A stretch of DNA of 46,440 bases from Flavobacteriales bacterium (GCA_028823145.1 JAPKCA010000005.1:1-46440), one strand, 5' to 3'. Shown: positions 16,479 through 25,731, counted from the stretch's first letter. Notes: generated from the letters alone by a model not told the origin. Numbers and translations are program-made.

Positions 16479-19028
16479 TCAAAGTTCTCCCATATTCATG
16501 CCCATGCTAAAATGAAATTGTCCGCGGGCCATATTCGGTTGAGAAGGGATGTCGTCCAATCGCCATCCATAATCCAAGCCCAAGAGCCCAAACATCGGAA
16601 GGAAGATCCGCATTCCAACCCCCGCAGATCGATAGACCTCGAACGGGTTAAATTCTCGAGCATCCGCCCAAGTTTTCCCCGCATCCACAAATCCCAGCAC
16701 AAAGATCGTTGCGCTGGGGTTAGTCGAAAGCGGATAGCGCAATTCCGCTCCATATTTCGCAATGACAGGAGCTCCCGTGTTTTGATTTGGCATGGTCAGT
16801 GCTAAGTCATCAAATCCACGCAAATTCACAATCTCCCTTCCGTCCAATACGTATCCGCTCAAGTATACACCGCCTAAATAAAAGCGCTCAAAAGGCGATA
16901 AACCAACCCGGCGATCGTATTGACCAATTAACCCAATCGCTGCGTGGGTTTTCAAAACCAACGATCGGGGGTTTTCCCCAGCTGACTGTGTCAAAGGAGT
17001 ATACCACTCTGCTTTGATCTTCCACTTGTGATACTCCACCCATTTGTACCGGTCCGCATCCTCAAGGTCGGCATAGTATTCATCGTCTTCACTACGAAAC
17101 GCAGAATAGGGAGGAGTCGCTTTGAGCGAGATGGAAACATTGGAGCCCCAAACTGGGAAAATGGGATCGGACATGGAATTTCGGGTGATCACGAAATCCA
17201 ATGCCAAGTTATTCGCCTTGCCGTTGGCAAAGCTGAAGAATACACCATAGTCGTTTAAAACGAAATGCTGATAGCTGAGAGAAACATCCATCCTGAACCA
17301 ATCATCGGGCTTTTTCATTCGTTGTCCCCAACCTATTCTTAATCCAGTAATTTCCAATGATTGACGCAATTCATTCACCACTCCCTCGATCTGCTTTGGT
17401 TGACCGTTGGTTTGGATAGAACGCCAAACTTGCAAGCTCAAGTTATTCGGCTTGCTACCTCCCAACCACGGCTCCATGAAACTCATGTTGTAACTCTGGA
17501 AGTAGAGGCCATTCGATTGCGCACGAACCGATAAGGTCTGCCCATCACCTGTTGGTATCGGTTTCCAAGCTCCCTTTTTGAACATATTTCGGGCGCTGAA
17601 ATTTGTAAAACTCACTCCCAAAGTACCGACCACTCTGCCTCCTCCCCATCCTCCACTCAATTCAATCTGATCGGACGGTTTTTCTTCCACAGCATATTCG
17701 ATGTCAACCGTGCCGTCCTCGGGATGTTGAATCGGGTTAATACCAAACGCTTCCTGGTTGAAGTAATTCAATTGGGCCAATTCCCGCTGCGTACGAATGA
17801 TGTCTGTTCGGCTGAATAAATCCCCTGGCCGCGTTCGGATTTCCCGATAAATGACATGGTCATTGGTCTTCGTGTTTCCTTTGACAATGACCTTGCCAAT
17901 GCGGAATTGCTTGCCCTCCATCATCCGCACTTCTATATCAATGGTGTCATTTTCAATGCGCGTTTCAATGGGAACAACCTGAAAGGTCAAATAACCATCA
18001 TCCTGATACAAGGAACTCAAATCCAGTCCCTTCGGGTCCATATAGACCCGGGTCTCCAGCCGTTCCAAATTGTATACATCCCCCTGCTTAATCCCTAAAA
18101 TCGAGTCCAATTGGGTTGAACGGTATTTGGCATTTCCCGTAAAGGCAATGTCGCCAAAATGAAATTGATTGCCTTCGTGGATGTCAAATTCAATCCCCAG
18201 TGAACCATCATCCAAGCGGTAAATTGAATCACTCAGGATTCGAGCATTTCGAAAGCCTTCCGTGTTGTACAAAGCAATGACCTGCGTCCGAGCGGCATCC
18301 AAATTGGTCTCAACGAACTTACTGGATTTGAATATGCGGTACCATTGCTTGGCTTTCAAATCCTTCATCGTGCGAAGGATCCGTTTCGTTTCAATTTGAT
18401 GCGTCCCTGCCAATACGATCTCGCCCACCTTGACTTTCTCTCCTTTCTTAATGGCAATGGTTAATCTCGCACCGTTCTCAAATGTGGAATCCGACCACTG
18501 GACGATGTCAATTTCTGCATCCCAAAAACCTTTGTCGTGATAGTGCTCTCTCAGGCGTTTTCGGGCCGTAGCCACCACATTTTCGTTGACCACACGTCCC
18601 GTCAACAACTCCACTTTACCCTTCAATGTTTCCTGTTCCGATCGGCTCACTCCCGTGAATGAATAGCGGGTCAAACGAGGCAATTCCTTCACTTGAATCA
18701 CCAGGTATACTTCATCTCCTCGGACTTCGGCCAATTCAATACCGATATCATCGAACAAGTCCTGGGCCCAAAGATTCCGAATGGAATTGGAAAGCTCCTC
18801 TCCGGGGATGGTCAGCTCCTGTCCAATCTGAAGTGCGCTAAAAAGTTTAACGGCCTGTGCATCGGTGTAATCCGCCCCCAAAACTGTCAAGCCCGCCAAC
18901 TTGTATTTCTTGCCCCACTCTATTCCAGGGATTTCCTGCCCCTGGACCTGAACAGAAAACATCAGTGTGAGTAGCAAAACCACAGCGCCGCAAATTGCCC
19001 TTCCGCAAATTCTATCGATCATCATCAT
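16479..19028 (-). CDS. bamA: Outer membrane protein assembly factor BamA
   Basis: Core of the BAM complex that folds beta-barrel proteins into the outer membrane. The 849-residue protein has a signal peptide (CGAVVLLLTLMFSVQVQGQ), a row of POTRA domains over about residues 35-450 (for example ARKRLREHYHDKGFWDAEID, YNTEGFRNARILSD, and VKGNTKTNDHVIYREIRTRPGDLFS as the last), then the Omp85 barrel with EKPSDQIELSGGWGGGRVVGTLG and an ending in FHFSMGMNMGEL. Its ATG overlaps the uppS stop (ATGA), so translation is coupled. The order uppS-bamA-ompH-ompH is conserved in the phylum. Confidence 0.96.
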   Translation of the reverse strand: MMMIDRICGRAICGAVVLLLTLMFSVQVQGQEIPGIEWGKKYKLAGLTVLGADYTDAQAVKLFSALQIGQELTIPGEELSNSIRNLWAQDLFDDIGIELAEVRGDEVYLVIQVKELPRLTRYSFTGVSRSEQETLKGKVELLTGRVVNENVVATARKRLREHYHDKGFWDAEIDIVQWSDSTFENGARLTIAIKKGEKVKVGEIVLAGTHQIETKRILRTMKDLKAKQWYRIFKSSKFVETNLDAARTQVIALYNTEGFRNARILSDSIYRLDDGSLGIEFDIHEGNQFHFGDIAFTGNAKYRSTQLDSILGIKQGDVYNLERLETRVYMDPKGLDLSSLYQDDGYLTFQVVPIETRIENDTIDIEVRMMEGKQFRIGKVIVKGNTKTNDHVIYREIRTRPGDLFSRTDIIRTQRELAQLNYFNQEAFGINPIQHPEDGTVDIEYAVEEKPSDQIELSGGWGGGRVVGTLGVSFTNFSARNMFKKGAWKPIPTGDGQTLSVRAQSNGLYFQSYNMSFMEPWLGGSKPNNLSLQVWRSIQTNGQPKQIEGVVNELRQSLEITGLRIGWGQRMKKPDDWFRMDVSLSYQHFVLNDYGVFFSFANGKANNLALDFVITRNSMSDPIFPVWGSNVSISLKATPPYSAFRSEDDEYYADLEDADRYKWVEYHKWKIKAEWYTPLTQSAGENPRSLVLKTHAAIGLIGQYDRRVGLSPFERFYLGGVYLSGYVLDGREIVNLRGFDDLALTMPNQNTGAPVIAKYGAELRYPLSTNPSATIFVLGFVDAGKTWADAREFNPFEVYRSAGVGMRIFLPMFGLLGLDYGWRLDDIPSQPNMARGQFHFSMGMNMGEL

Positions 19029-19795
19029 CCTTTCTTAGACATGGTACGGTTAGCATCCATGATGCCTCCAAAACGCCTATCGCGGTTTTGAAAATCACGC
19101 ACGGATTCATAAAAATGCTCTTTACTGAAATCGGGCCACAAAGTCGGCGTAAAATAAAGTTCTGCATAAGACAATTGCCAAAGCATAAAATTAGAAATCC
19201 GGTGCTCCCCACTGGTCCGAATCATCAATTCCGGATCTGGGATTTGATTCGTCGACAGATTCCGCGCTACATCGTCTGCCGTCAAGTCCTTCGGATCAAT
19301 GTCCGATTTCATCAACTGCTTGATCGCCTCAACCAATTCCCATTTCGAACTATAATTCAATGCTAAAATCAAGTCCAGCGATTGGAGATTCTTGGTGCCA
19401 TCCTCAGCCAATCGCAGTTGCTCTTGGCAATCAATGGGAAGCGCCGATAAATCACCGATGGTTCGAAGTCGCACCCCCTTATCCCCCAATGACTCCACCT
19501 CCTTTACCAAGGTCGTGACCAACAAATCCATCAAGGCATTGACCTCCTCGGCCGGCCGACTCCAGTTTTCCGTGCTGAAAGCATACAACGTCAAATGCCT
19601 CACTCCCAATTCAAGCGCCGCTTCTACAGATGACCGAACGGCATTGACCCCGTGAATATGTCCGAAAACCCGTGATTCATTTCGCTCTTTGGCCCAACGT
19701 CCATTGCCATCCATGATAATCGCTATGTGGCGAGGAATCCGATCACAATCGAGACCCAACGACAAACAGTTTTCACGGTGTTTAGACTGTCCCAT
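19025..19795 (-). CDS. uppS: Undecaprenyl diphosphate synthase (isoprenyl transferase)
   Basis: Cis-prenyltransferase that builds the C55 lipid carrier for peptidoglycan and LPS. From ATG 19795 it has 256 residues. The family signatures are intact: HIAIIMDGNGRWAK (catalytic Asp and phosphate-binding residues), HLTLYAFSTENWSRP, ALNYSSKWELVEA, and PDPELMIRTSGEHRISNFMLWQ with YAELYFTPTLWPDF. The start at 19795 is chosen because it forms a one-base TAATG overlap with the stop of the porG-like gene in its repaired frame, strong evidence of coupling. An upstream ATG at 19816 would add seven residues lying inside that gene. Confidence 0.96.
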   Translation of the reverse strand: MGQSKHRENCLSLGLDCDRIPRHIAIIMDGNGRWAKERNESRVFGHIHGVNAVRSSVEAALELGVRHLTLYAFSTENWSRPAEEVNALMDLLVTTLVKEVESLGDKGVRLRTIGDLSALPIDCQEQLRLAEDGTKNLQSLDLILALNYSSKWELVEAIKQLMKSDIDPKDLTADDVARNLSTNQIPDPELMIRTSGEHRISNFMLWQLSYAELYFTPTLWPDFSKEHFYESVRDFQNRDRRFGGIMDANRTMSKKG

Positions 19796-20707
19796 TAGAA
19801 TGGCTGGGCCCAACATGTCGTGGGCTTTTTGCTAATTCGAAAGCTGATGGACAAACTCAAGAAGGCATAATTATCGGCGCGGCCAGGGTCCCCACGTTGA
19901 AGTCCCCCTTGGTTGGAATCCCCGCCTTCTGGCGCGATAGTTTGATCCGCTAGAATCATGGTCAATTCGCTCCGTTCTTGTTGCAACACCAGCGCATCAG
20001 CATAAGAACCACTGACATCATCCAAGTAATCGGTCCAGGTCTTGCGAATTCCCCCAATCAAAACAGAGCGCAGCAAATGGCCCAATATTCGCCTTAAAGC
20101 CAAAGCCAAACGGAATAGACACTCCCGAAGTGCCGTATGACTCCAAGCCGCGAGACTCCCCCCAGGTTGTCCCCTGACCTTCCGTTCCTAACGGTTGTAA
20201 CGCAATCCATTGGCCCTCGATGAGCGCCTTAGGCATGTGATTGTAAAACCCTATTCCCGTAAACAAAAACGCTGTGAATCGATCTCCCGGATTGCCCATT
20301 CGATGCTCGAGGTAGTTCACCTCAATTACCGTGCTCAACTCACTTATTTCATTTCGAAAGTGCAAATTTCGATTGATTTGCCAATCATCCTTGCTATCCC
20401 GATCCCATGCCTCAACCTGGCCCTTGAATAAGTTCACCCGCATGGAAATTCTGCCACTAAAATTGTGGCGATAATATCCCCCAAAACCCACATGCAATTT
20501 TCCGCCGAGATGCTTCCCCGGATTAATATCACCCAAGTAATAACCGGTACCTATGGCCAATCCCAGCTCCTTTGATTGATCAAATCTGCGCTGAGCAATC
20601 CCTTCGTTGAAGGTGCCCAAAACAAAAAGGCTGCACAAAAAGGCATGAAAAACCCATTGGGATGGGATGGGATATTTATTCAGCTGAAATCGCATTGGAT
20701 TGCGCAT
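19795..20707 (-). pseudogene. porG: PorG-like (DUF6089) outer-membrane protein of the type IX secretion system, frameshifted
   Basis: Small beta-barrel protein between nadK and uppS. In Porphyromonas gingivalis the gene next to uppS-bamA-ompH is porG, an outer-membrane part of the type IX secretion system associated with the PorK/PorN ring, so the name rests on family and position. A signal sequence (WVFHAFLCSLFVLGTFNEGIAQ) is followed by ELGLAIGTGYYLGDINPG, FGGYYRHNFSGRISMRVN and FTGIGFYNHMPKA. The frame stops at 20018, but the family motif GIRKTWTDYLDDVSGSYAD continues in another frame to 19795. Dropping one G from the G5 run at 20055-20051 yields FDWGIRKTWTDYLDDVS, exactly the family pattern, and about 303 residues. 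The start 20707 is the first ATG; 20695 is also possible. Confidence 0.8.
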
Positions 20708-20803
20708 CGAAAAGCAAGACACTAACGCGCGAAATTAAGCCGTATTGCGCGAAGTAATTGAGAAAAACAGCTAACAAATCGCACTCAGTTGCCCACGTCA
20801 AAC

Positions 20804-21682
20804 TCAGCGATCCCGTGGGTCAATGCCCCAATGCATTTTTGCCCGAACCGTACTGAAAAATTCTTGGTGCTCTAGATTGATTAATATAAACTGAAAAGGC
20901 GCAGTCGTCACCCGCACTTTTCGCCCTCCATCGAGGATGAACATCCGCGAATCTAAACTCAATAAAAACTGATTTTCCCGACCCTCAGCCACCAGCTCAA
21001 GCCGGCCTTCTGACGGGACAATCAACGGACGGTTGTTGAGATTGTGAGGGGCCACTGGATTGATACACAATACATTGGATCCCGGCATCACAATCGGACC
21101 TCCCGCGCTCAAGGAATAGGCTGTCGAGCCGGTTGCTGTCGACACAATCAAACCGTCTGCCCAATAATTATTGACATAGGCATCATCCCGATAAACCTCA
21201 ACGGCGACCATGCTAGAAGTGTCACGCTTCATGATCGCAATCTCATTCAACGCATATGGGAATTCCCCCAATTCCATATCATCCACCTCTACATGCAACA
21301 GGGCCCTTCTTTCATACCAAACCCTCCCAGCAGCTAAAGCATCCATGGCGAGGTCAATTTCTTCGATGCCCACATTGGACAAAAATCCCAGGCGTCCAGT
21401 ATTTACGCCGAGCACCGGAATTTCAGTATCCCTCACCAGTGTAGCGGACTCTAGAATGGTCCCATCACCTCCGATGGCGATGAGCAAGTCATACCCTTTC
21501 AATTCATGATGCGCTTCAAAAGGCTTCAACTGATCCGACAAAGTCATCCGGTCATTGAGCATGCGCAAAAAGCCTGATTCCACTAATGCGTGAGGATCCA
21601 GAGCTTCGACGCGGCGCAAAATATGCTTGACCGCATCGTCAAATTCAAGCGCGAACGCCTTGCCATAAACTGCAATTTTCAT
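20804..21682 (-). CDS. nadK: NAD kinase
   Basis: Phosphorylates NAD to NADP. The 292-residue protein has the catalytic GGDGTIL motif in LLIAIGGDGTILESATLVRD (near 70-90), LGVNTGRLGFLSNVGIEEI, YALNEIAIMKRDTSSMVAVEVY, and the conserved DGLIVSTATGSTAYSLSAGG followed by CINPVAPHNLNNRPLIVP. All nucleotide-binding motifs are present. It follows the CBS gene by 5 bases and precedes the porG-like gene, in the conserved Bacteroidota order. Confidence 0.96.
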   Translation of the reverse strand: MKIAVYGKAFALEFDDAVKHILRRVEALDPHALVESGFLRMLNDRMTLSDQLKPFEAHHELKGYDLLIAIGGDGTILESATLVRDTEIPVLGVNTGRLGFLSNVGIEEIDLAMDALAAGRVWYERRALLHVEVDDMELGEFPYALNEIAIMKRDTSSMVAVEVYRDDAYVNNYWADGLIVSTATGSTAYSLSAGGPIVMPGSNVLCINPVAPHNLNNRPLIVPSEGRLELVAEGRENQFLLSLDSRMFILDGGRKVRVTTAPFQFILINLEHQEFFSTVRAKMHWGIDPRDR

Positions 21683-21687
21683 GACCC

Positions 21688-22338
21688 TTAGTTATCCAAA
21701 TAACGCATAAAAGCTTCATATCGTTCCCTCATTTCCTCTTCCAGTTCTGGCGCGTGATAAAAAGTTTGAATGCTGTATCCAAAACGTTGGAACGTCGCTA
21801 TGACCGGCTCCACGTCCTGGGTGTTCAATTTCAACGTCACTTCCACATTGCTGGAGTCATCTTTTTGAGAAGTTGTACAGGCAATGACTTTGGCGTCTGC
21901 ACCCTCCACCAAGCGAGCGATTTCGGCAATGGACAAATCATTCTTTGGCACTTCCAAGACGAGCACCGCTCCTAAACCTGCCCAATGCGTGCTTTCTGCC
22001 AAGAAACGAAGTACAGCCTTTGGCTCAATGCATCCGAGGAATTTGCCCTCGTGAACAACCGGCATGGCATCGACTTCTGATTCGACCAACCGGCTCACTA
22101 CATCGTATAAATGCAACTGTGGCTCCACTGAAACGGGTCGCGCTTCCATAGCCGCCAAGGGTGTTTCTTCGTCACGTTCCATGAGGTCCTCCTCATACAT
22201 GAGTCCTTTGAAAACTTCACCGTTGACCAAAGCCAAATGGCAAACTTTGTATTCATCCATTAACCGAAGCACCTTTCCAACGGAATCTTCCGGCCGGACA
22301 ACAGGTAAATTCAAAGACATGAGTCGCTGAGCGTACAT
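21688..22338 (-). CDS. CBS-pair protein with C-terminal ACT-like domain
   Basis: A cytoplasmic 216-residue protein. Two CBS motifs are visible: SLNLPVVRPEDSVGKVLRLMDEYKVCHLALV and then LYDVVSRLVESEVDAMPVVHEGKFLGCIEPKAVLRFL. They are followed by an ACT-like segment (GAVLVLEVPKNDLSIAEIARLVEGADAKVIA) and an acidic C-terminus. CBS pairs bind adenosyl ligands such as AMP or ATP, and ACT domains often bind small metabolites, so it is probably a sensor; the target is unknown. The start at 22338 leaves room for a divergent promoter region before pdxJ; a longer frame from 22500 would run antisense into pdxJ and is not credible. It heads the nadK-porG-uppS-bamA operon. Confidence 0.88.
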   Translation of the reverse strand: MYAQRLMSLNLPVVRPEDSVGKVLRLMDEYKVCHLALVNGEVFKGLMYEEDLMERDEETPLAAMEARPVSVEPQLHLYDVVSRLVESEVDAMPVVHEGKFLGCIEPKAVLRFLAESTHWAGLGAVLVLEVPKNDLSIAEIARLVEGADAKVIACTTSQKDDSSNVEVTLKLNTQDVEPVIATFQRFGYSIQTFYHAPELEEEMRERYEAFMRYLDN

Positions 22339-22342
22339 GGCG

Positions 22343-22350
22343 TAATTTTG
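22343..22350 (+). promoter_or_regulatory. Possible -7 box (TAATTTTG) for pdxJ
   Basis: TAATTTTG fits TAnnTTTG and lies 51 bases before the pdxJ ATG. No TTG at the usual spacing upstream, so this is a weak candidate. Confidence 0.3.
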
Positions 22351-22390
22351 TGACAATCCACCGATGGAAAGTACCGGAGGTGTTGAAATC

Positions 22391-22421
22391 GAAAGGTACG
22401 GATGACTCGACTCAGCATCAA
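22391..22421 (-). promoter_or_regulatory. Candidate promoter of the CBS-nadK-porG-uppS-bamA operon
   Basis: On the minus strand a TTG (22421-22419) is separated by 20 bases from TACCTTTC (22398-22391), one mismatch from the TAnnTTTG -7 box and at the spacing expected for Bacteroidota promoters. Transcription would begin near 22386, about 48 bases before the CBS start codon. The -33 element lies inside the first codons of pdxJ, so the divergent units overlap. Confidence 0.4.
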
Positions 22422-23133
22422 CGTCAATAAAATCGCCACCCTGCGCAATGCGCGTGGCGGGCGATATCCTGATGTAATTGAAGCCGCTATTCGCATTCAA
22501 TCATTTGGTGCACAGGGTATTACAGTCCACCCTAGACCAGACCAAAGGCACATTACGTATGACGATGTTCGTGCACTACGTCCAGAAGTTTATACTGAAT
22601 TTAACATCGAAGGATATCCCTCAGAAGCCTTCATTGACCTTGTTTGTTCTGTTAAGCCCGAACAAGTCACACTCGTCCCCGACCCCCCAGGAGCGATCAC
22701 TTCGAACGCTGGCTGGGATGTTTTGGGGAACAAACCCTTCCTCATAGCCATCATCGCAAAGTTCAAATCTGCTGGAATTCGCACCAGTTTATTCACTTCC
22801 ACCGAAGCGCCTCAAATTGAGGCCTCAGCATCTGTGGGGACAGACCGAATAGAACTATACACACAACCATTTGCAGAAGGTTTTGAGCAAGGCCATCTTG
22901 ATTCCGTTCTTGATTTTGCAAGAGCCGCAACGTTGGCCCATGGAATTGGACTGGGAATCAATGCGGGCCATGACCTGAACCTCACAAACTTGAAGTATTT
23001 CGCTCAAAACGTTCCATACCTGGAGGAAGTTAGCATTGGCCATGCCGTGATCAGCGATGCCCTTTACCTTGGGCTGGAATCGACCGTTGAGGCCTACCTC
23101 GAGCAAATTCGGCCCAACCAAGCGTCAGGATGA
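22402..23133 (+). CDS. pdxJ: Pyridoxine 5'-phosphate synthase
   Basis: Condenses 1-deoxyxylulose-5-phosphate with 3-amino-2-oxopropyl phosphate to give pyridoxine phosphate in the DXP-dependent vitamin B6 pathway. The 243-residue TIM-barrel shows LSINVNKIATLRNARGG, GITVHPRPDQRHITYDDV, the FNIEGYPS region, VTLVPDPPGAITSNAGWDV, RIELYTQPFA, LGINAGHDLNLTNL, and the C-terminal EEVSIGHAVISDALYLGLE. It is divergent from the CBS gene, as in many Bacteroidota, and overlaps the following hydrolase start by four bases (ATGA). Confidence 0.96.
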   Translation: MTRLSINVNKIATLRNARGGRYPDVIEAAIRIQSFGAQGITVHPRPDQRHITYDDVRALRPEVYTEFNIEGYPSEAFIDLVCSVKPEQVTLVPDPPGAITSNAGWDVLGNKPFLIAIIAKFKSAGIRTSLFTSTEAPQIEASASVGTDRIELYTQPFAEGFEQGHLDSVLDFARAATLAHGIGLGINAGHDLNLTNLKYFAQNVPYLEEVSIGHAVISDALYLGLESTVEAYLEQIRPNQASG

Positions 23134-23912
23134 TGGACCTTCCCGTGTCTTTGTATTATCGCCATTTGGGCCATCCTGATGGGAAGCCCCTCATTATTTT
23201 GCACGGACTGCTGGGGACCGCTGACAATTGGCATACACTTGGGAAAGCCTATGGAGAGCACCATCAGGTCTGGCTCGTTGATCAGCGCAACCACGGCCGA
23301 AGTCCCCACCATTCTTCCCACAATTACACAGATTTGGCATCCGATCTTCTTCAGTTTATGGATGATCAAGGGCTTCTTCAAGTCAACATTTTGGGCCACA
23401 GCATGGGGGGGAAGACCGCTTTGATGTTCGCTCATCTTCATCCTGAACGAGTGGACCGTCTCATTATCGCCGACATAGCTGCCCGCAGATACAAACCCCA
23501 TCATCAACCCATTTTCGACGCCATTCAATCTGCTCCTATTGAAGGCGCATCTTCTCGCTCCTCAATCGAAGCACATTTATCCAAAAACCTGAAAGATCCC
23601 GCTATGGTTGGGTTTTTAATGAAGAATCTTCGGCGAGACCGCGACCAAGGATTGATCTGGAGGCCCAATATTTCCGCCTTGAATTCCTCCGTTTCAGCTG
23701 TTGTTAAAGATGTTCCTTTGGAAACCAACACCATTCCCACTCTCTTGATTTACGGTGGGAAATCCGAATATGTCAATCCTTCAGATCAGGAACAATTTGA
23801 AAACCAATGCTTGCGCTTGGAAACGCATTGCTTAGAAGAGGCAGGGCATTGGCTGCATGCCTCACACCCTGAAGAGTTTTTTGATGTGACCTTTAAGTTT
23901 TTGAATGACTGA
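23130..23912 (+). CDS. Alpha/beta-fold hydrolase, YbfF-like esterase
   Basis: A 260-residue cytoplasmic serine hydrolase. Motifs: PLIILHGLLGTADNWHTLGKAYGEHHQVWLVD with the oxyanion region HGLLG (near 24), RNHGRSPHHSSHNYTDLASDLLQFMD, nucleophile elbow LGHSMGGKTAL, and the catalytic histidine in AGHWLHASHPEEF. The acid position before the histidine reads GGKSEYVNPSD, where YbfF-type enzymes often have an Asp-Tyr pair (SDYV), so Glu may serve as the acid or another acid is used. The substrate is unknown. The start overlaps the pdxJ stop (ATGATG; the second ATG at 23133 is an alternative), so the pair is coupled. Confidence 0.88.
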   Translation: MMDLPVSLYYRHLGHPDGKPLIILHGLLGTADNWHTLGKAYGEHHQVWLVDQRNHGRSPHHSSHNYTDLASDLLQFMDDQGLLQVNILGHSMGGKTALMFAHLHPERVDRLIIADIAARRYKPHHQPIFDAIQSAPIEGASSRSSIEAHLSKNLKDPAMVGFLMKNLRRDRDQGLIWRPNISALNSSVSAVVKDVPLETNTIPTLLIYGGKSEYVNPSDQEQFENQCLRLETHCLEEAGHWLHASHPEEFFDVTFKFLND

Positions 23913-23915
23913 TTT

Positions 23916-25697
23916 TCAATCCAAACTTGCTTCTTTGAGATAGCGACGGTAGGTGTCGAATAGCCTCGTGCGAGAAACGAAACCGATAAATCGACCACCA
24001 CTCAAAACAGGCAAATACCAAGCCCCTGTCCTTTCAAATTCAGTCATGACGACTTCCATTTTCGTCTGCGATTCAAGCACTGCTGCAGGCAACACCATGA
24101 ATTCATGAACCCTTAGTTCGTCGTATATACTTCGATCGAACATAATTTCCCTAATCTCTTGAAGATCTACCACTCCGAGAAGATTCCCTTCATTATCCAA
24201 AACGGGAAAGAGGTTATGCGAACTTCGTTCGATAATGGGGATTAACTGTCCCAACGTCCAATGCGGATTGGCCACTTCGTGATCTCGTTCGATTTCATCC
24301 ACCAACTTCATCAAGGTCAATACGGATTGATCCTTATCGTGCGTAAGGAGCTCTCCCCGCTCTGCCAGTTCTTGTGTGTAAATGCTGTGTTTCATCCACC
24401 ATCTCGCGACCTGGAAGCTGATTGCTGATGTAAGCATTACGGGGACAAACAATGCGTAACCACCGCTGACTTCAGCAGCCAACAATATCGCTGTGAGAGG
24501 CGCATGCAATACCCCTGCCAACATGCCTCCCAACCCGGCCAATACCGCGTTCCCTATTGGAATACCCCCATCCAAAAGGAATGAATTCAACCCCAATGCA
24601 TAAACATAACCCAGCAACGCACCACAAAAGATGGCTGGGGCAAAAATCCCCGCTACACCTCCTGCTCCAACCGTCATCCCGGTCAAAAGCGGCTTCAATA
24701 TCCAGGCAAGCATCAGGAATCCAATCAAAACCCACCCTTCAGGGTCCACCAAGTTCATGGTCATGTCGCCAGCCAAAATGGCGGAATGCCCCTTAAAGAG
24801 CCCATTGACCACATGGTATCCTTCACCGTACAAAGACGGAAAAAATATCACCGCACCACCCATGAAAAGCCCCGCCGCCCATATCCTAATCCTTGGATGC
24901 CGCATCCGAGCAATGCCATGACTTGCTGCTAAATAAATTTTAGAAAAAACCACCGATCCCAACGCGCAAATCACCCCCAAACCTGCGTACCACGGAAGGC
25001 GAGACAGATCAAAAGCTTGAAGAACCGGTGTTGATAACACGTCCTCCTGACCGAGAAACAATTCCGCTGTAATCAATGCCGTCAAAGAAGCCAGCAACAA
25101 AGGCACCAAGCTTGCGGCCGTCAAGTCAATCATGATGACTTCCACTGCAAAAATAATCGCCGCAACCGGGGCTTTGAACAAAGCCGCCAGGGAAGCAGCA
25201 GCAGCACAACCAATTAGCAGCATGCGCCGCTTAAATGTTCTTTTCGTTTGTCGACCAATTTCCGATCCAACGGCAGCCGCAGCCTGAAGGGCTGGTGCCT
25301 CCAATCCGCCAGAGCCCCCCAAACCAACTGACAGTGCACTCGTCAATAATGGAGCATACATCCACGTTCGCTTGATTCGACCTCGACGTTGTGAAAGGGC
25401 GTGCAAAATACTCGGAACTCCTGGCCCGGGGTGTTCTCCTCGCAACCACTTTTTGATAACCCATCGGGTGGCGAAAAGTCCCAGCAATGGGCCCGTACCA
25501 AGAAACCAACTGGCCTTCATCCATTCGCCTAGACCAAACATTCCTTCATGAAGTCCGAATACCGCTCGCTTGAGAATCACAGCCAGCACCCCAGCAAAAA
25601 AACCAGTCAAAATGGCCCATCCCAAAATGGATCGATCCGACTGTTTCCATTCCTCAAAACGAGGCAAGATGATTTTGCTCCAAATGGCACGCACCAT
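23916..25697 (-). CDS. ClC-family chloride channel/transporter with C-terminal CBS domains
   Basis: A 593-residue membrane protein: ClC membrane domain to about residue 430, then two CBS motifs (for example LFPVLDNEGNLLGVVDLQEIREIM and YLPVLSGGRFIGFVSRTRLFD). The filter motifs are GPGVP (91-95), GSGGLEAPALQ (gating glutamate Glu133) and VAGIFAPAIFCGALLGY. At the position of the internal proton glutamate of E. coli ClC-ec1 (Glu203) the sequence FAVEVIM places Val187, as in eukaryotic ClC channels; the residue matching the selectivity Ser107 is Pro92. This suggests altered ion selectivity and perhaps uncoupled, channel-like transport, an inference by hand alignment. It converges with the hydrolase gene (3-base gap) and is divergent from the UspA gene. 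Confidence 0.92.
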   Translation of the reverse strand: MVRAIWSKIILPRFEEWKQSDRSILGWAILTGFFAGVLAVILKRAVFGLHEGMFGLGEWMKASWFLGTGPLLGLFATRWVIKKWLRGEHPGPGVPSILHALSQRRGRIKRTWMYAPLLTSALSVGLGGSGGLEAPALQAAAAVGSEIGRQTKRTFKRRMLLIGCAAAASLAALFKAPVAAIIFAVEVIMIDLTAASLVPLLLASLTALITAELFLGQEDVLSTPVLQAFDLSRLPWYAGLGVICALGSVVFSKIYLAASHGIARMRHPRIRIWAAGLFMGGAVIFFPSLYGEGYHVVNGLFKGHSAILAGDMTMNLVDPEGWVLIGFLMLAWILKPLLTGMTVGAGGVAGIFAPAIFCGALLGYVYALGLNSFLLDGGIPIGNAVLAGLGGMLAGVLHAPLTAILLAAEVSGGYALFVPVMLTSAISFQVARWWMKHSIYTQELAERGELLTHDKDQSVLTLMKLVDEIERDHEVANPHWTLGQLIPIIERSSHNLFPVLDNEGNLLGVVDLQEIREIMFDRSIYDELRVHEFMVLPAAVLESQTKMEVVMTEFERTGAWYLPVLSGGRFIGFVSRTRLFDTYRRYLKEASLD

Positions 25698-25731
25698 TTC
25701 ACAAATTTCGCAGGATTGGTCGCATTGGTTT

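Noticed and set aside
22339-22500. Longer CBS-protein frame from 22500
   Set aside because: It lies antisense to the first codons of pdxJ and adds no conserved sequence.
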